Source: Clostridia bacterium
GTDB lineage: Bacteria; Bacillota; DSM-521; Neomoorellales; SLTJ01
Assembly (NCBI GenBank): GCA_024653205.1
Contig: JANLFO010000001.1
Span: forward strand, 173,438 to 237,437
DNA length: 64,000 bases
Direction of reading: 5' to 3'
The position numbers and the translations under genes are program-made. Shown one piece after another: positions 23,485-33,288 of this stretch. Position 1 is the first letter of the stretch, and the number at the start of each line of letters is the position of its first letter. The notes under the pieces are model-generated. The model was not told the DNA's origin and ran no database searches. It saw only the letters and a list, made by a program, of their open reading frames with translations.

Positions 23485-25808
23485 GGACGCGCGGTGAGAC
23501 ACCGGAGACGGTTTTGGAGGCGCTCGTTTCCGCCCTGCGTGCCTGTGACACTGCCCCCGACGGCATGGTGCGCCCGGCGGCGATCCTCTGGACGGACCCC
23601 AAGCGACAGTGGCTACCGTTGAAGTCCGTACTGTTGCAGCGGTTGCCGGAGCTGATTGTTTTGGGAGACTATGACCTGGCCTCCCGCACCGGCCCGGCGA
23701 TCTGGATCCGCTGTGTGGTTGAACGTACCTTGGAGAATCCGAAGCTTCCTCAGGACCGGGCTCCGATCGTTTACCTGCCGGGGGTGGCGAGACAGGACTT
23801 GCGGGCAGGCGAGGACTGCCCGGCGGCACTGAGGCCCCTGGTCGAGTTAATGTACCGGGGAACGTTGTGGTTGCAGCGCAGCGGTCACGACTGGACGGTG
23901 ACAGCATTTCTGACTTCGCCCCAGGGGCTCGAACTTGATCTGGCCAGGGACCAGGACACGCTTGAGGCACTGACGCGAGCGCTGCGTGAAGTTGCGGAGA
24001 CGCCCTTGGCGCGACTTCGCGGCCGGCGGCTCGAAGCCGAGGACTTCGACCGGCTGCTGTCCAGTGATGTGGTGCGCGATTTATTGCGCTGGATGAGCGA
24101 GCCGGCAACAGCAAAGGAACAGATGGGCCCCCAGCGCTGGGCAGCCTTCTGCAACCAATGCCGGGCGCAATTCGGTTTGGATCCCGGGAAAGACGGCGAA
24201 ATCGCCGCCGGTGAACGGCTGGGCCGGGGTGAAGGGCCGTGGGCGGATGTGTGGGAGCGGTTCGCAGAAGCTCCGCGCGCGTACCCCGGCATTCCCAATC
24301 TACTGCGCCGGTCGAAGCCACAAGAGCTTTTTCTCGAGCGATCACGATGGCCCAATTTCAATGAAGAGGATGAAGACGCTGCGCGGAGCGCGCTGGCTGG
24401 TCTACAAGGACTTTCACATGCAGAGGCATGCCAGAAGGTACTCGAACTTGAGCAGCAGCATGCTGAACGCCGGCGATGGGTCTGGTCACGACTTGGCTTA
24501 TCGCCGATGGCTGCGGTACTGGAACCCCTGGCGCGGCTCGCCGGAGCGGCTCGATCCGCTCTTGGGGGCAGTACGCCTGGTGAGATCGCGGAAGCTTACA
24601 TGGAAGGTCCCTGGGAGGCGGACGCGACTTCTTGGGAAGCGATGGCCCTTGCTCCAGCCGCCGATGAGGCCCTCGTAAGAAATGCTGTGCGGGTATTGCT
24701 CCAACCCTGGCTGGACGAGTCGGCCCGTGCGTTCCAGCGAGCAGTCGCATCGCATCCCCTCCCCGGGAAGGGGGAACAAGAACCTGCCGTCGCGAAGCCC
24801 GGGATGTGTCTGTTGTTCGCCGATGGCTTGCGTTATGATGTTGGGCGGAGGCTTGCCGAACGGCTGGAGGAGCGTGGTTGCCGTGTCCGCATTGGGTGGC
24901 GGTGGGCAGCGTTACCAACGGTGACAGCCACGGCGAAGCCCGCCGTCACCCCTTGCGCTGACGTTCTTTTCGGCGACCAACTTCCAGAAGACTTTACACC
25001 AAGTTTTTTTGAGAGCGGCAAGCCGGCAGATACGGCAACGCTTAGAGCCGCGATCGAGGCAGGTGGATATCACGTACTAGACAGCGAACACGATGAGTGC
25101 CCCGGCGGCGAAGCATTAGGTTGGGGCGAGGCGGGTGCGCTCGACCGACGCGGGCATGACCTCGGTGAAGAGCTGGCCCGGCATATCGAGCCGGAGATTG
25201 AGCGCCTGGTCGAACGGATCATGAGATTGTTCGATGCCGGTTGGACGTCGGTGCGCGTGGTGACCGACCACGGCTGGCTCCTGGTGCCGGGTGGACTGCC
25301 GAAAGTAGACCTGCCAAAGCACTTGACGGTCACCCGCTGGAAACGGTGTGCCGTCGTTGCAGGTGAGTCACAGGTCGACGCGTTGAGTATGCCCTGGCAC
25401 TGGAACGCAACCGAGCGTTTCGCAACCGCTCCTGGGATTGCCTGCTTTAACGCTTCGCCGAGCTATGCGCACGGCGGAATTAGCGTCCAGGAATGTCTCA
25501 TTCCCGATATGCTCGTCGAGCGCGGGGGCGGAATTACACCCCGGGCAGAAATCCGTTCGGTGACTTGGCGCCGGATGCGCTGCTTTGTTGAGGCGGAAAG
25601 CGCAGGGGGTACGGTGATTGCCGATCTCCGCCTGGAGCAGGCAAACGGGAGGTCAGTAGTCGCGTCCGCCAAACCTCTTGATCATGACGGCACGACCAGC
25701 CTGGTTGTCAATGACGATTACGAAGATAGTAACCTGGTCCTGGTCCTCGTGGATCAGGACGGAAACGTTCTCGCTCAGAGAAAGACTAAGGTGGGAGTTT
25801 CATCATGA
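23481..25808 (+). CDS. pglZ: BREX alkaline phosphatase-like protein PglZ
   Basis: Alkaline-phosphatase-superfamily protein, a universal BREX component; in recent biochemical work PglZ has metal-dependent nuclease activity. Metal-site motifs are visible: LLFADGLRYDVGRRLAERL (about residues 441-459) and VVTDHGWLLVPGG (about 590-602), with a helical N-terminal half. I start it at GTG 23481, which has AAAGGAGG eight bases upstream and overlaps the pglX stop; a longer frame would begin inside pglX at 23409. Length 775 is normal for type 1. The stop overlaps the brxL ATG, so pglZ and brxL are coupled. Confidence 0.92.
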   Translation: MRTRGETPETVLEALVSALRACDTAPDGMVRPAAILWTDPKRQWLPLKSVLLQRLPELIVLGDYDLASRTGPAIWIRCVVERTLENPKLPQDRAPIVYLPGVARQDLRAGEDCPAALRPLVELMYRGTLWLQRSGHDWTVTAFLTSPQGLELDLARDQDTLEALTRALREVAETPLARLRGRRLEAEDFDRLLSSDVVRDLLRWMSEPATAKEQMGPQRWAAFCNQCRAQFGLDPGKDGEIAAGERLGRGEGPWADVWERFAEAPRAYPGIPNLLRRSKPQELFLERSRWPNFNEEDEDAARSALAGLQGLSHAEACQKVLELEQQHAERRRWVWSRLGLSPMAAVLEPLARLAGAARSALGGSTPGEIAEAYMEGPWEADATSWEAMALAPAADEALVRNAVRVLLQPWLDESARAFQRAVASHPLPGKGEQEPAVAKPGMCLLFADGLRYDVGRRLAERLEERGCRVRIGWRWAALPTVTATAKPAVTPCADVLFGDQLPEDFTPSFFESGKPADTATLRAAIEAGGYHVLDSEHDECPGGEALGWGEAGALDRRGHDLGEELARHIEPEIERLVERIMRLFDAGWTSVRVVTDHGWLLVPGGLPKVDLPKHLTVTRWKRCAVVAGESQVDALSMPWHWNATERFATAPGIACFNASPSYAHGGISVQECLIPDMLVERGGGITPRAEIRSVTWRRMRCFVEAESAGGTVIADLRLEQANGRSVVASAKPLDHDGTTSLVVNDDYEDSNLVLVLVDQDGNVLAQRKTKVGVSS

Positions 25809-27865
25809 TTGGCACTGTAGAACTAGACCACCTGGATAAGATTGCGGCGTCGGTTTTCGAAGGTTACCTCGTACGTAAGGACCTAGTGCGAAAGTATGCC
25901 CGACAATACCCGGTTCCGACCTATGTGGTCGAGTTCCTCCTGGGCCGGTACTGCGCGAGTACAAAGGCCGAGGAGATCCAAGAGGGGCTTGAGATTGTCG
26001 AGAAACAGCTCAAAGGCCGGACAGTCCGGACCGGCGAAGAAGAGCTGTTCAAGGCGAGGGCACGGGAGCAGGGTTCGGTCAAGCTGATCGACATCGTGAA
26101 GGCCAAGCTTGACGCGAGACACGACTGTTACGTAGCCGAGTTGCCGAGCCTGGTCCTGCGAGACGTTCAGATCAGCGACTCGCTCGTGAATGAGAATGAG
26201 AGGATGCTGACGGACGGGTTCTACGCCGAGATCACGCTTGAATACGACCCACTCGTTGCTCAAGAGAAAAACGGCCGCCCGTTCCGGATTGCGGCACTGC
26301 GGCCTATCCAGATGTCCAGTCCGAACGTTTTGGACGTATTGGCGAGGGGACGGACGAAGTTCACCACTGGCGAATGGCGCGACTTTCTCATTCGGTCAAT
26401 CGGGCTGGAGCCAGCGGTTCTGAGCGAACGCGCCAAGATGGTCGCCATGCTCCGAATGGTGCCGTTTGTCGAGCGCAACTACAACTTCGTCGAGCTCGGA
26501 CCGCGAGGTACCGGCAAAAGTCACCTGTTCCAGCAGATATCACCCTACTCTCACCTCATATCCGGTGGAAAGGCCACGGTGGCGAAGATGTTTGTAAACA
26601 TGGCCAATGGCCAACGGGGCTTAGTCTGCCAGTATGACGTGGTCTGCTTCGACGAGATATCCGGTATCTCATTCGATCAGAAGGACGGCGTCAACATCAT
26701 GAAAGGGTACATGGCCTCAGGCGAGTTTAGCCGTGGGAAGGATAGCATCCGGGCTGAGGGCGGGATAGTAATGGTTGGGAATTACGATGTGGATGTTAAC
26801 CAGCAACAACGCGTCGGACATTTGCTGAGCCCGTTGCCGGGCGAGATGCGAGATGATACGGCGTTTCACGACCGGATCCATGCTTTCGCACCGGGATGGG
26901 AGTTTCCCAAGCTCAACCCGAACGAACACTTAACAAACCATTTCGGGCTTGTAAGCGACTTCCTGAGCGAGTGTTGGCACCGTCTGCGGGAAACAAGCCG
27001 TGTTTCAGCGCTGCAGAACCGCGTCTTTTGGGGCGGCGCGCTCAGCGGCCGTGATATCGAAGCCGTCAATAAAACTGTTAGCGGCTTGGTGAAGCTGCTC
27101 TTCCCCGACCCCGAGATGCCTATCCCTGATGATGATCTCGAATGGATCGTACGCCTGGCACTCGAGTCCCGCCGGCGTGTCAAGGAGCAGCAGAAGCGCT
27201 GTCTTAAAAGCGAATTTCGCAACACGCACTTCAGCTATACCCTCGGAGTCGAAGGAATCGAGAAGTTTGTGGCCACGCCCGAATTGCACAGCGATGAGGC
27301 TATTGAAGGCGACCCCTTGCCTCCCGGCCAAGTATGGGCGGTGGGGCCCGGGAGCGGTGACTCTGGCCCGGGCCTGTACCGCATTGAAGTGACCGTGGGG
27401 CCTGGAAGCGGCGTTCGCATCCTTAATCACCCACAGCCACCTGCCTTCCGCGAAAGCGTCAGGGTGGCCGAGCAAAACCTCTATGTACGGGCGAGAGAAC
27501 TCGTCGGTGACCGGGATCCCCGGAGCCACGAGTTCTCTATCCAATTGCGCTCATTCGATCCGGACAAGAGCGGATCAGGCCTCGGCTTGCCGGTGCTCGT
27601 TGCTCTGGTCGGGGCACTGCTCCAGCGAAACACCCGCGGAGGGACCATAATTGTCGGGCCTCTCAATCTTGGCGGTTCGATCGAGTTGCTGCCCAACCCT
27701 GTTGCGATCGCAGAACTCGCCGTGGACAAACAGGCGACGACGTTGTTGATGCCGATTTCCGCACGCCGAGCGCTTAACGAGCTACCCGATGAACTGTGGA
27801 CGAAGATTAGCATCGAGTTTTACAGCGACCCAAGCGACGCGGTGTTCAAGGGCCTAACCGAGTAG
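25805..27865 (+). CDS. brxL: BREX Lon-like AAA+ protein BrxL
   Basis: A 686-residue type 1 BrxL. The AAA+ module has Walker A LGPRGTGKSHLFQQI (about residues 229-243) and Walker B VVCFDEISGISF (about 278-289); the C-terminal 160 residues have the Lon-protease fold. In Acinetobacter BrxL forms double hexamer barrels on DNA. In the Lon region the usual GPSAG serine box aligns with KSGSGLGLPVLVAL and the GGxKEK lysine box with LPNPVAIAEL, so both members of the Ser-Lys dyad appear to be missing; proteolysis is therefore unlikely. The ATG overlaps pglZ by four bases. A hairpin (27903-27945) follows and a new promoter (27966-27994) starts the next gene. Confidence 0.92.
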   Translation: MIGTVELDHLDKIAASVFEGYLVRKDLVRKYARQYPVPTYVVEFLLGRYCASTKAEEIQEGLEIVEKQLKGRTVRTGEEELFKARAREQGSVKLIDIVKAKLDARHDCYVAELPSLVLRDVQISDSLVNENERMLTDGFYAEITLEYDPLVAQEKNGRPFRIAALRPIQMSSPNVLDVLARGRTKFTTGEWRDFLIRSIGLEPAVLSERAKMVAMLRMVPFVERNYNFVELGPRGTGKSHLFQQISPYSHLISGGKATVAKMFVNMANGQRGLVCQYDVVCFDEISGISFDQKDGVNIMKGYMASGEFSRGKDSIRAEGGIVMVGNYDVDVNQQQRVGHLLSPLPGEMRDDTAFHDRIHAFAPGWEFPKLNPNEHLTNHFGLVSDFLSECWHRLRETSRVSALQNRVFWGGALSGRDIEAVNKTVSGLVKLLFPDPEMPIPDDDLEWIVRLALESRRRVKEQQKRCLKSEFRNTHFSYTLGVEGIEKFVATPELHSDEAIEGDPLPPGQVWAVGPGSGDSGPGLYRIEVTVGPGSGVRILNHPQPPAFRESVRVAEQNLYVRARELVGDRDPRSHEFSIQLRSFDPDKSGSGLGLPVLVALVGALLQRNTRGGTIIVGPLNLGGSIELLPNPVAIAELAVDKQATTLLMPISARRALNELPDELWTKISIEFYSDPSDAVFKGLTE

Positions 27866-27902
27866 GGGAGGGGGGTGGGTCTCGCCATGGCCGGCTGTGG
27901 AG

Positions 27903-27945
27903 GCACACCGGCTGGGCGGGAAGTCGGCGGCTGCCGACCGTGTGC
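27903..27945. repeat. Nested inverted repeat after brxL
   Basis: Outer arms GCACAC (27903-27908) and GTGTGC (27940-27945), inner arms GTCGGC (27923-27928) and GCCGAC (27933-27938) around GGCT. It could end the BREX transcript, though no T tract follows. Confidence 0.4.
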
Positions 27946-27965
27946 ACAGGCGGGGGAGGGGTGAA

Positions 27966-27994
27966 TTGAGGTACGTTCTAAGTAGCGCTAAAAT
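27966..27994 (+). promoter_or_regulatory. Promoter for the TrlF gene
   Basis: TTGAGG (27966-27971), 17-base spacer, TAAAAT (27989-27994), about 50 bases before the GTG at 28044. It gives the trlF-like gene its own transcription start independent of BREX. Confidence 0.5.
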
Positions 27995-28043
27995 TCGCGT
28001 ACCGGTTTAATCTACTGTCAGGTCCGAAGGGGAGGGGACATGG

Positions 28044-31040
28044 GTGGGTGATCTAAGGTTACCAGGTGCACGCTGGTTCCGGTGTGACCTGCATGTGCAC
28101 ACGCCGTTTGACACTGAGAAGAAGTTTGGTGAGGACTTACGTGCGGCTATCGAGTCGTTCAAGGAGGCAAGACGCGAACGCCTTGCCGAAATTGCCGAGC
28201 GCTTCGTAGAAGCGTGCCGAGCAGCGGCGAACGGCGCGGGGATCGATTTGGTGGCGCTTACGGACCATAACAGCGTTGACGGCTATTGGTATCTGAAGCC
28301 ATATTTCGAGGATCTGGCGAAACAGGCCAGGGAATCGGGCCTCTTGATGCCGGTGATTCTCCCAGGCGTGGAATTCTCGGTAGGCGGCGAGCGGCCGATC
28401 CACTTCCTTGTCGTCTTTGCGGCCGACACCGACCCTGAGGTTATTGATCGCGCAATTCACCATGTTTTTGGTCCCAATGATCGGTTCGATCCCAAGACAG
28501 GTACACCCCGAGCCACGGGACAATCTGTGACCGATTTCCTGACAAAGCTTTATGAGTTCTGTCGGCCACCTAGTGGCGACCGAAACCTGGAGTTCGTTGT
28601 TCTCCCAGCTCACGCGGATGACGATAGAGGAGTGATTAGGGAGACGACAGGCCCTGACTCCGAACCCAGTGTCGCTCCAACCCTCTGGAATGAGATGAAA
28701 GGCAACCTGCGGGAGCGGGTTGTCACCCGGCGCGATTGGCATGGCTTCCAAACGAAAAGACCATATGACCGGCTTCCACAAGCCTTCAAGGAGCTTTTGT
28801 TACGCTGGACAGCGGCGCGTCGCGGGGAGAACTGGGACCAACTTACTGAGGAGCAAAAGGCCCGCTACCGAGAGCAAAAGTACTGGCCGCTTGTCGAGTG
28901 CTCCGACCCCCACAGCTATGAAACTATCGGCTCCCGGTATACCTGGCTCAAGATGGAAGTCCCCGACCTGGAAGGGATTCGTCTGGCACTTCTCGACCCA
29001 GAATCTCGGCTGCGCAGAATGGCCGACGGGCCTCCGGATCAACGTTATCCGCGCATCGAACGGATCCGAATCCGACACACAGATTTCCTCGACGAGGTGG
29101 AGATCCCGTTAAGCCCCTGGCTTACGACGCTTATCGGTGGGCGGGGTACTGGAAAGTCCACGGTAGTGGAGTATCTGCGTCATGCCCTCGATCGTGCGCG
29201 CGAAGAAGACTTCAGCGGTGCAGTGAGCGAAGAGATGCGGAAGGTTCGTTCCGAGGTGTTGGAGATCCTCAAAGATAAGGACGAACGTGACTTCGGGCAG
29301 ACCAAGGGAACACTTCTCCCTAATTTCGAGCTTGAGGCGGATATTGTGGTATCCGAGCGCCGGTATAGGGTCCGGCGGACTCACGCCGGCATTGAAATCG
29401 TGCAGAATCCCGGCGAGCCATCCGAGCAAAAGGTGGCTTTCGACGTACGCAGTCTTATCGCCCCGCACGTGTTCTCACAAGGCCAAATCGCGAGCATCGC
29501 CAAGGATCCGGCGTCCCAGCGTACCGAGCTGGACGCTCTCGTAGGCAGGGAACAGCTAGCTGGAAATGAACAGGACCGGCGTGCGACTATAGAACAGATG
29601 CAGCAGCTCCAGTCCGAGCGTTCACGACTTAGAGAGCAGCACAAGACGCTCCCTGCACGGGAAACGGAGCTACAAAAGGTCAACGATCAGATTGCATTCC
29701 TAGAACAAGAAGGACGGAAGGATGTTATCGGCCAGTTCCGGGCCTTCGAGGATGAACTCCGCTGGCTAGATACCGCGCTGGAAGAACTCACAAACCAGGC
29801 TAACCTCTTGGACGAGCAGGCTGCCCGTGTGGAACGGGTGGCTGCAAGTCTTCCTCAAGTGCCTACACAGACACCGTCGTCTGCGTGGCTGCATCAAGTG
29901 TCCGCGCGAATTCGTGAACAATTAAACAAGACTAGTCAGGCGTTCGGTACGCAAGCCGTGGCGCTTCGCCAGTTGGCAGAGGCGATTCGAACGGAACGCG
30001 CAGACAAATGGCAGCCCGATTACGATCGCATCCGGCAAGAATATGAGGGGCTTCGCGAGGAGCTGCAAGAGCAGGGTATTGACTTCAGTCACCACGAAAG
30101 GCTCCTTCAACAGCGGGCGGATCTTGAGCGTGAAGTAGCAAACCTCCGTTTGATCGCGCAGAAACTCGACCGAGTAGAACGCGAGATCCGTGAGGTACGG
30201 AGTAAGCTGATTAGACTCCATGAGGAGCGTGTTGCTCTTCGACGAGAGCAAGCAAGGGTACTTGAGGAGTTGGACAGTGATATACGCATTGAAATAATTC
30301 CTTTTGGCGATCGCGCCGACTTTGAAAGCCGCCGCGACGAGTGGTTCGCGGGGGCAGGTCTGCAGGAGCGGGACTGGATTCTCTTGGTGGACTACGTCTT
30401 CGCCATTGGCGGTGAGGTTCCAGACCGAATCGCCGCACTCGTAAAAGCTTTGAGAACAGACATTGAAGCCACGGAACAGCGGGGGCGTACGCTGGAAGCG
30501 GCTGACTCCGCCGTCGTAAAGCTCTTGGGCTCGGACGCTGGCTTGCGATTGACTGGGCACTTCTTCCGAGCCCTTGAACGCCGCGACCGCATCCGGCTGG
30601 ATGAATTGGAGCGTTTTCTCCCCGAAGACGCGGTGGAGGCTCATGTCCGGGGGCATGAGGGAGACTTTAAGCCGATCATAACTGGGTCCGTTGGGCAACG
30701 GAGTACCGCGATTCTGAGTCTCTTGTTATCAGCGGGTAAGGAACCCCTTATTATTGATCAGCCAGAGGCTGACTTGGATAACCAATACATTTATGACGTG
30801 GTCGTAAACCTGCTACGCCGGCGAAAATTCTCGCGCCAAATCATTGTCGCAACGCACAATGCGAACATCCCTGTAAACGGCGACGCCGAACTTATTGTTG
30901 CCTTGGGGGTCGAGAATCGCATGGGCAACGTCCTCGGAGCAGGGAGCATTGATCAGCCTCAAATCAAGGATCTTGTGACTACCATTATGGAAGGTAGCGC
31001 TGAGGCGTTCCGGCTGCGCCGGGAGCGATATGGATTCTGA
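28044..31040 (+). CDS. trlF: TrlF-family PHP + SMC-like ATPase
   Basis: A 998-residue protein of the TrlF AAA-like ATPase family, often found in defence islands and as a partner of BREX and restriction loci. Residues 1 to about 340 form a PHP phosphoesterase: FRCDLHVHTPFD at about 12-23, VALTDHNSVDGYWYL, the GVEFSVGGERPIHFL strand and the VVLPAHADDDRG segment supply metal ligands. An SMC/RecN-like ATPase follows, with Walker A LIGGRGTGKSTVVEYLRHAL at about 360-379, a coiled coil from about 500 to 720, a signature-like SVGQRSTAILSLLL and Walker B PLIIDQPEADLDNQYI near 910. The GTG start at 28044 has AAGGGGAGGGG six bases upstream; an ATG four bases earlier is out of frame and stops at once. 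It likely couples ATP-driven DNA sensing to PHP nuclease action (inference). Confidence 0.9.
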   Translation: MGDLRLPGARWFRCDLHVHTPFDTEKKFGEDLRAAIESFKEARRERLAEIAERFVEACRAAANGAGIDLVALTDHNSVDGYWYLKPYFEDLAKQARESGLLMPVILPGVEFSVGGERPIHFLVVFAADTDPEVIDRAIHHVFGPNDRFDPKTGTPRATGQSVTDFLTKLYEFCRPPSGDRNLEFVVLPAHADDDRGVIRETTGPDSEPSVAPTLWNEMKGNLRERVVTRRDWHGFQTKRPYDRLPQAFKELLLRWTAARRGENWDQLTEEQKARYREQKYWPLVECSDPHSYETIGSRYTWLKMEVPDLEGIRLALLDPESRLRRMADGPPDQRYPRIERIRIRHTDFLDEVEIPLSPWLTTLIGGRGTGKSTVVEYLRHALDRAREEDFSGAVSEEMRKVRSEVLEILKDKDERDFGQTKGTLLPNFELEADIVVSERRYRVRRTHAGIEIVQNPGEPSEQKVAFDVRSLIAPHVFSQGQIASIAKDPASQRTELDALVGREQLAGNEQDRRATIEQMQQLQSERSRLREQHKTLPARETELQKVNDQIAFLEQEGRKDVIGQFRAFEDELRWLDTALEELTNQANLLDEQAARVERVAASLPQVPTQTPSSAWLHQVSARIREQLNKTSQAFGTQAVALRQLAEAIRTERADKWQPDYDRIRQEYEGLREELQEQGIDFSHHERLLQQRADLEREVANLRLIAQKLDRVEREIREVRSKLIRLHEERVALRREQARVLEELDSDIRIEIIPFGDRADFESRRDEWFAGAGLQERDWILLVDYVFAIGGEVPDRIAALVKALRTDIEATEQRGRTLEAADSAVVKLLGSDAGLRLTGHFFRALERRDRIRLDELERFLPEDAVEAHVRGHEGDFKPIITGSVGQRSTAILSLLLSAGKEPLIIDQPEADLDNQYIYDVVVNLLRRRKFSRQIIVATHNANIPVNGDAELIVALGVENRMGNVLGAGSIDQPQIKDLVTTIMEGSAEAFRLRRERYGF

Positions 31041-31772
31041 GCCGAACCGCGTTCGTGTTTTGGGTCTCCGCCAGACCAGCCTGGCTCGGCAGGCCTGCGT
31101 CAGGCGGTTCGCTACTGCGGTACCCGCGGCCGCCCGAGCCGCGCATTTGGCAGATAAGTTACAAGGTGTACTCGCCGTGGCCAGTAGCGCACTGGTAGTC
31201 GCGCAGGCAAAGCTCCAGGACGCCTTTGATTTCACAGACGTATCTTCAACTAGCTGCTCGCCCTGGCTGAATTGCTGGCTGATTACGAAGTGGAACACCA
31301 GGCCGTTCTGACCGTCCTCCGGTCGACGGGTCCGGTGGTAGATCCCCTGATCGAACTCATGGCCGGCCTAGTCGCGAAGGAAATCCGCGCCGTCAGCGAG
31401 CGGGCGGAGCCGCCAGGGGAAGAATCCGTTGAACAGTCCGCTACCGATTCTGCACTTGAGCCCGGAAGTGCCAGTACGGAGTACTACCTGGCGCCAGTGG
31501 CTTCGGATGCCGCCGGCACAGCAGAAGAATGGATAAGGCGACTTCTCGGCGCGGGGGTTTACGCCGTTAGCGAAAAATCCCTCGGCCGAAAAGTCAAGGC
31601 GGGCGACTGGGTTTATGCCACGGCAACCGGGGTGGTCGCCCACGCCAGGGTAGAATCGCCCCTAGTGCAGAGACGCCACCCGCTGGTAAAGGATCCCAAA
31701 AGATTCTCCTACGTCTTCGAGGTGGATTCCGTCAGCATCTGCAGCGAAGCCCCAGTGGTCTTGAACGCTTAA
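31030..31772 (+). pseudogene. TrlF-linked helical protein with C-terminal EVE/PUA-like domain, frameshifted
   Basis: The ATG at 31030 overlaps the trlF stop and has GGGAGCG upstream, so it is the next gene of the same operon. The first frame gives a coherent helical protein up to about 31250 (LADKLQGVLAVASSALVV...); it then turns into Cys/Trp-rich noise while the neighbouring frame continues coherently from 31254 (LLALAELLADYEVEHQAVL). A one-base shift near 31250 joins them into about 248 residues. The C-terminal 80 residues (VYAVSEKSLGRKVKAGDWVY, TGVVAHARVESP, YVFEVDSVSI) resemble an EVE/PUA-like domain, a fold that reads modified bases. The full-length family is not known to me. It may be a genuine mutation or a sequencing error. 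Confidence 0.6.
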
Positions 31773-32150
31773 CTAAGGTCGAAACTGGACGCCTTCCGGG
31801 GAGGTGACCTTTCTAAACCTTGGGCTTGGTTTGTGCAAGGCATGGGGCGCATTAGCAGCCACGATTTCCTGCTGCTACCCGGCAGGCCAAATCTGAGAAG
31901 GCGTGAAGCGCGCGATCTAGTACTGTCGGTGTCGGCTGGCGGAGTTCTATGTTTTCCAGCAAGTGTAGCCTTCGGCGCCGGTACCGGGGTCTACTAAGGC
32001 GGCAAGTTGACATCACATTGCGTTCTGAAGTATCGCGTGTGGGTGTTCCGATTATTTCTTTGAGGTTGGATCCGGTGACCTGTAGCGTTTGGTTAGCGGC
32101 TATTCTGGCTGAACAGTTAGATTTTGCTTTCTGAATGGGGGTGGTTGCTG
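31773..32150. other. Intergenic region before the SbcD-like gene
   Basis: No gene is recognised in these 378 bases. A promoter-like TTGACA (32007-32012) with TATCGC (32031-32036) at 18-base spacing lies about 115 bases before the sbcD-like GTG; the -10 match is weak. Confidence 0.4.
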
Positions 32151-33288
32151 GTGGTACGCTTCATTCATACGGCCGACTGGCAGTTGGGAGCGAAGCTCGC
32201 CTTCCTGGGGGACAAGGCCGAGGATGCCAGGAAGGTGCGGTTGGAGACGGCGCGCAGGATCATGGAACTGGCCGGGAGGCTTAAGGTCGAGTTTGTGGTC
32301 ATAGCCGGGGACCTTTTCGAGGACCATTCCGTCGGCTCCAGTGTCGTAAGGGAAGCAATCGGTATTCTTGAAGACTCTACCTTACGTATTCGTCTTGCCC
32401 GGAAACCACGACCCCCTGCTTCGCGGCGGGGTCTGGGACAGACCGGACTGGAAGAACCGGCCGCCCAACATTCATTTCCTGGACAAAAAGGACGTTGTAC
32501 CGGTATCGCCGGCGAGAGACGTCCTGCTCTATCCCTGTCCCCTGGGACAGAAAGTCAGCAATATGGATCCCACTGCCTGGATACCGAAACGGGATCAAGA
32601 AACGGAGGGAAGCATCCGTATTGGCGTGGCCCACGGGAGCCTCGACATCCTGGGCCGCCAGGTCAACTTTCCCATTCTTCCCGACCGTGCGGCGGCATCC
32701 GACCTGGACTACCTGGCCCTGGGCGACTGGCACTCCTACTTCCCCTATGGCGACCGGACCTTTTACAGCGGCACACCCGAGCCAACCGGCTTTGAGGAGA
32801 AAGACGCCGGTCAGGTGCTGGAGGTCGAAATCGCCGGGCCGGGAGAAACCCCGAAGGTTACCCCGCACCGGGTGGCGACCCTCACCTGGGAGCAGCAGGA
32901 GTGTAGTGTAGCCACCAGAGACGATCTCGACCGCCTTCTGCGGCAAGCCGTGGCACTGCCCGCTCCCGCCAGCACCCTGTGGAGGCTGGAACTCAAGGGG
33001 GTCACCGACCTCGACACCTACTCTGCGGTGAGGGAATTCGAGGACCAACTCGCCAGCCTCCTCTACTTCGTCGACCTCCGCTCGGAGTTGAGGCCTGCCG
33101 CCTCAGTCCAAGAGTTGGAGGGACTCCTTCCCGCTGGCCCCGTGGCCGAGGCGGCGCTGGACCTCCTGGAGCTTTCCGAAGGCAGGATCCGTAACGACAT
33201 AGCGCGCAAGTACGCCCAGATCGACCCGTCGGTGGCGCGGCGGGCACTTGAGCTTCTCTACGTTCTGGGAAAGGAGGGGTCAAGGTGA
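32151..33288 (+). pseudogene. SbcD/Mre11-like nuclease, frameshifted
   Basis: Calcineurin-fold DNA exonuclease of the SbcD/Mre11 type. The first frame, from GTG 32151 (GGGGGTGG six bases upstream), has FIHTADWQLGAKLAFLGD and FVVIAGDLFEDHSV, metal-binding motifs I and II. It loses homology at about 32375-32385, where the next frame takes over with YVFVLPGNHDPLLRGG (motif III), VAHGSLDILG and LALGDWHSYFPYGDRTFYSG (motifs IV and V). All catalytic motifs survive, split between two frames, so a single-base indel explains the break. A TTG at 32368 could start the second part alone, but that product would lack motifs I and II. The stop overlaps the sbcC-like GTG. An authentic full-length protein would have about 379 residues. 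Confidence 0.82.

Noticed and set aside
27903..27945. Confident intrinsic terminator after brxL
   Set aside because: The hairpin has no following T tract, so I list it as a repeat and not as a terminator.
32368..33288. Separate gene starting at TTG 32368
   Set aside because: It would begin inside the conserved fold and lack the first two metal motifs, which lie directly upstream in another frame; a frameshifted single gene explains the data better.
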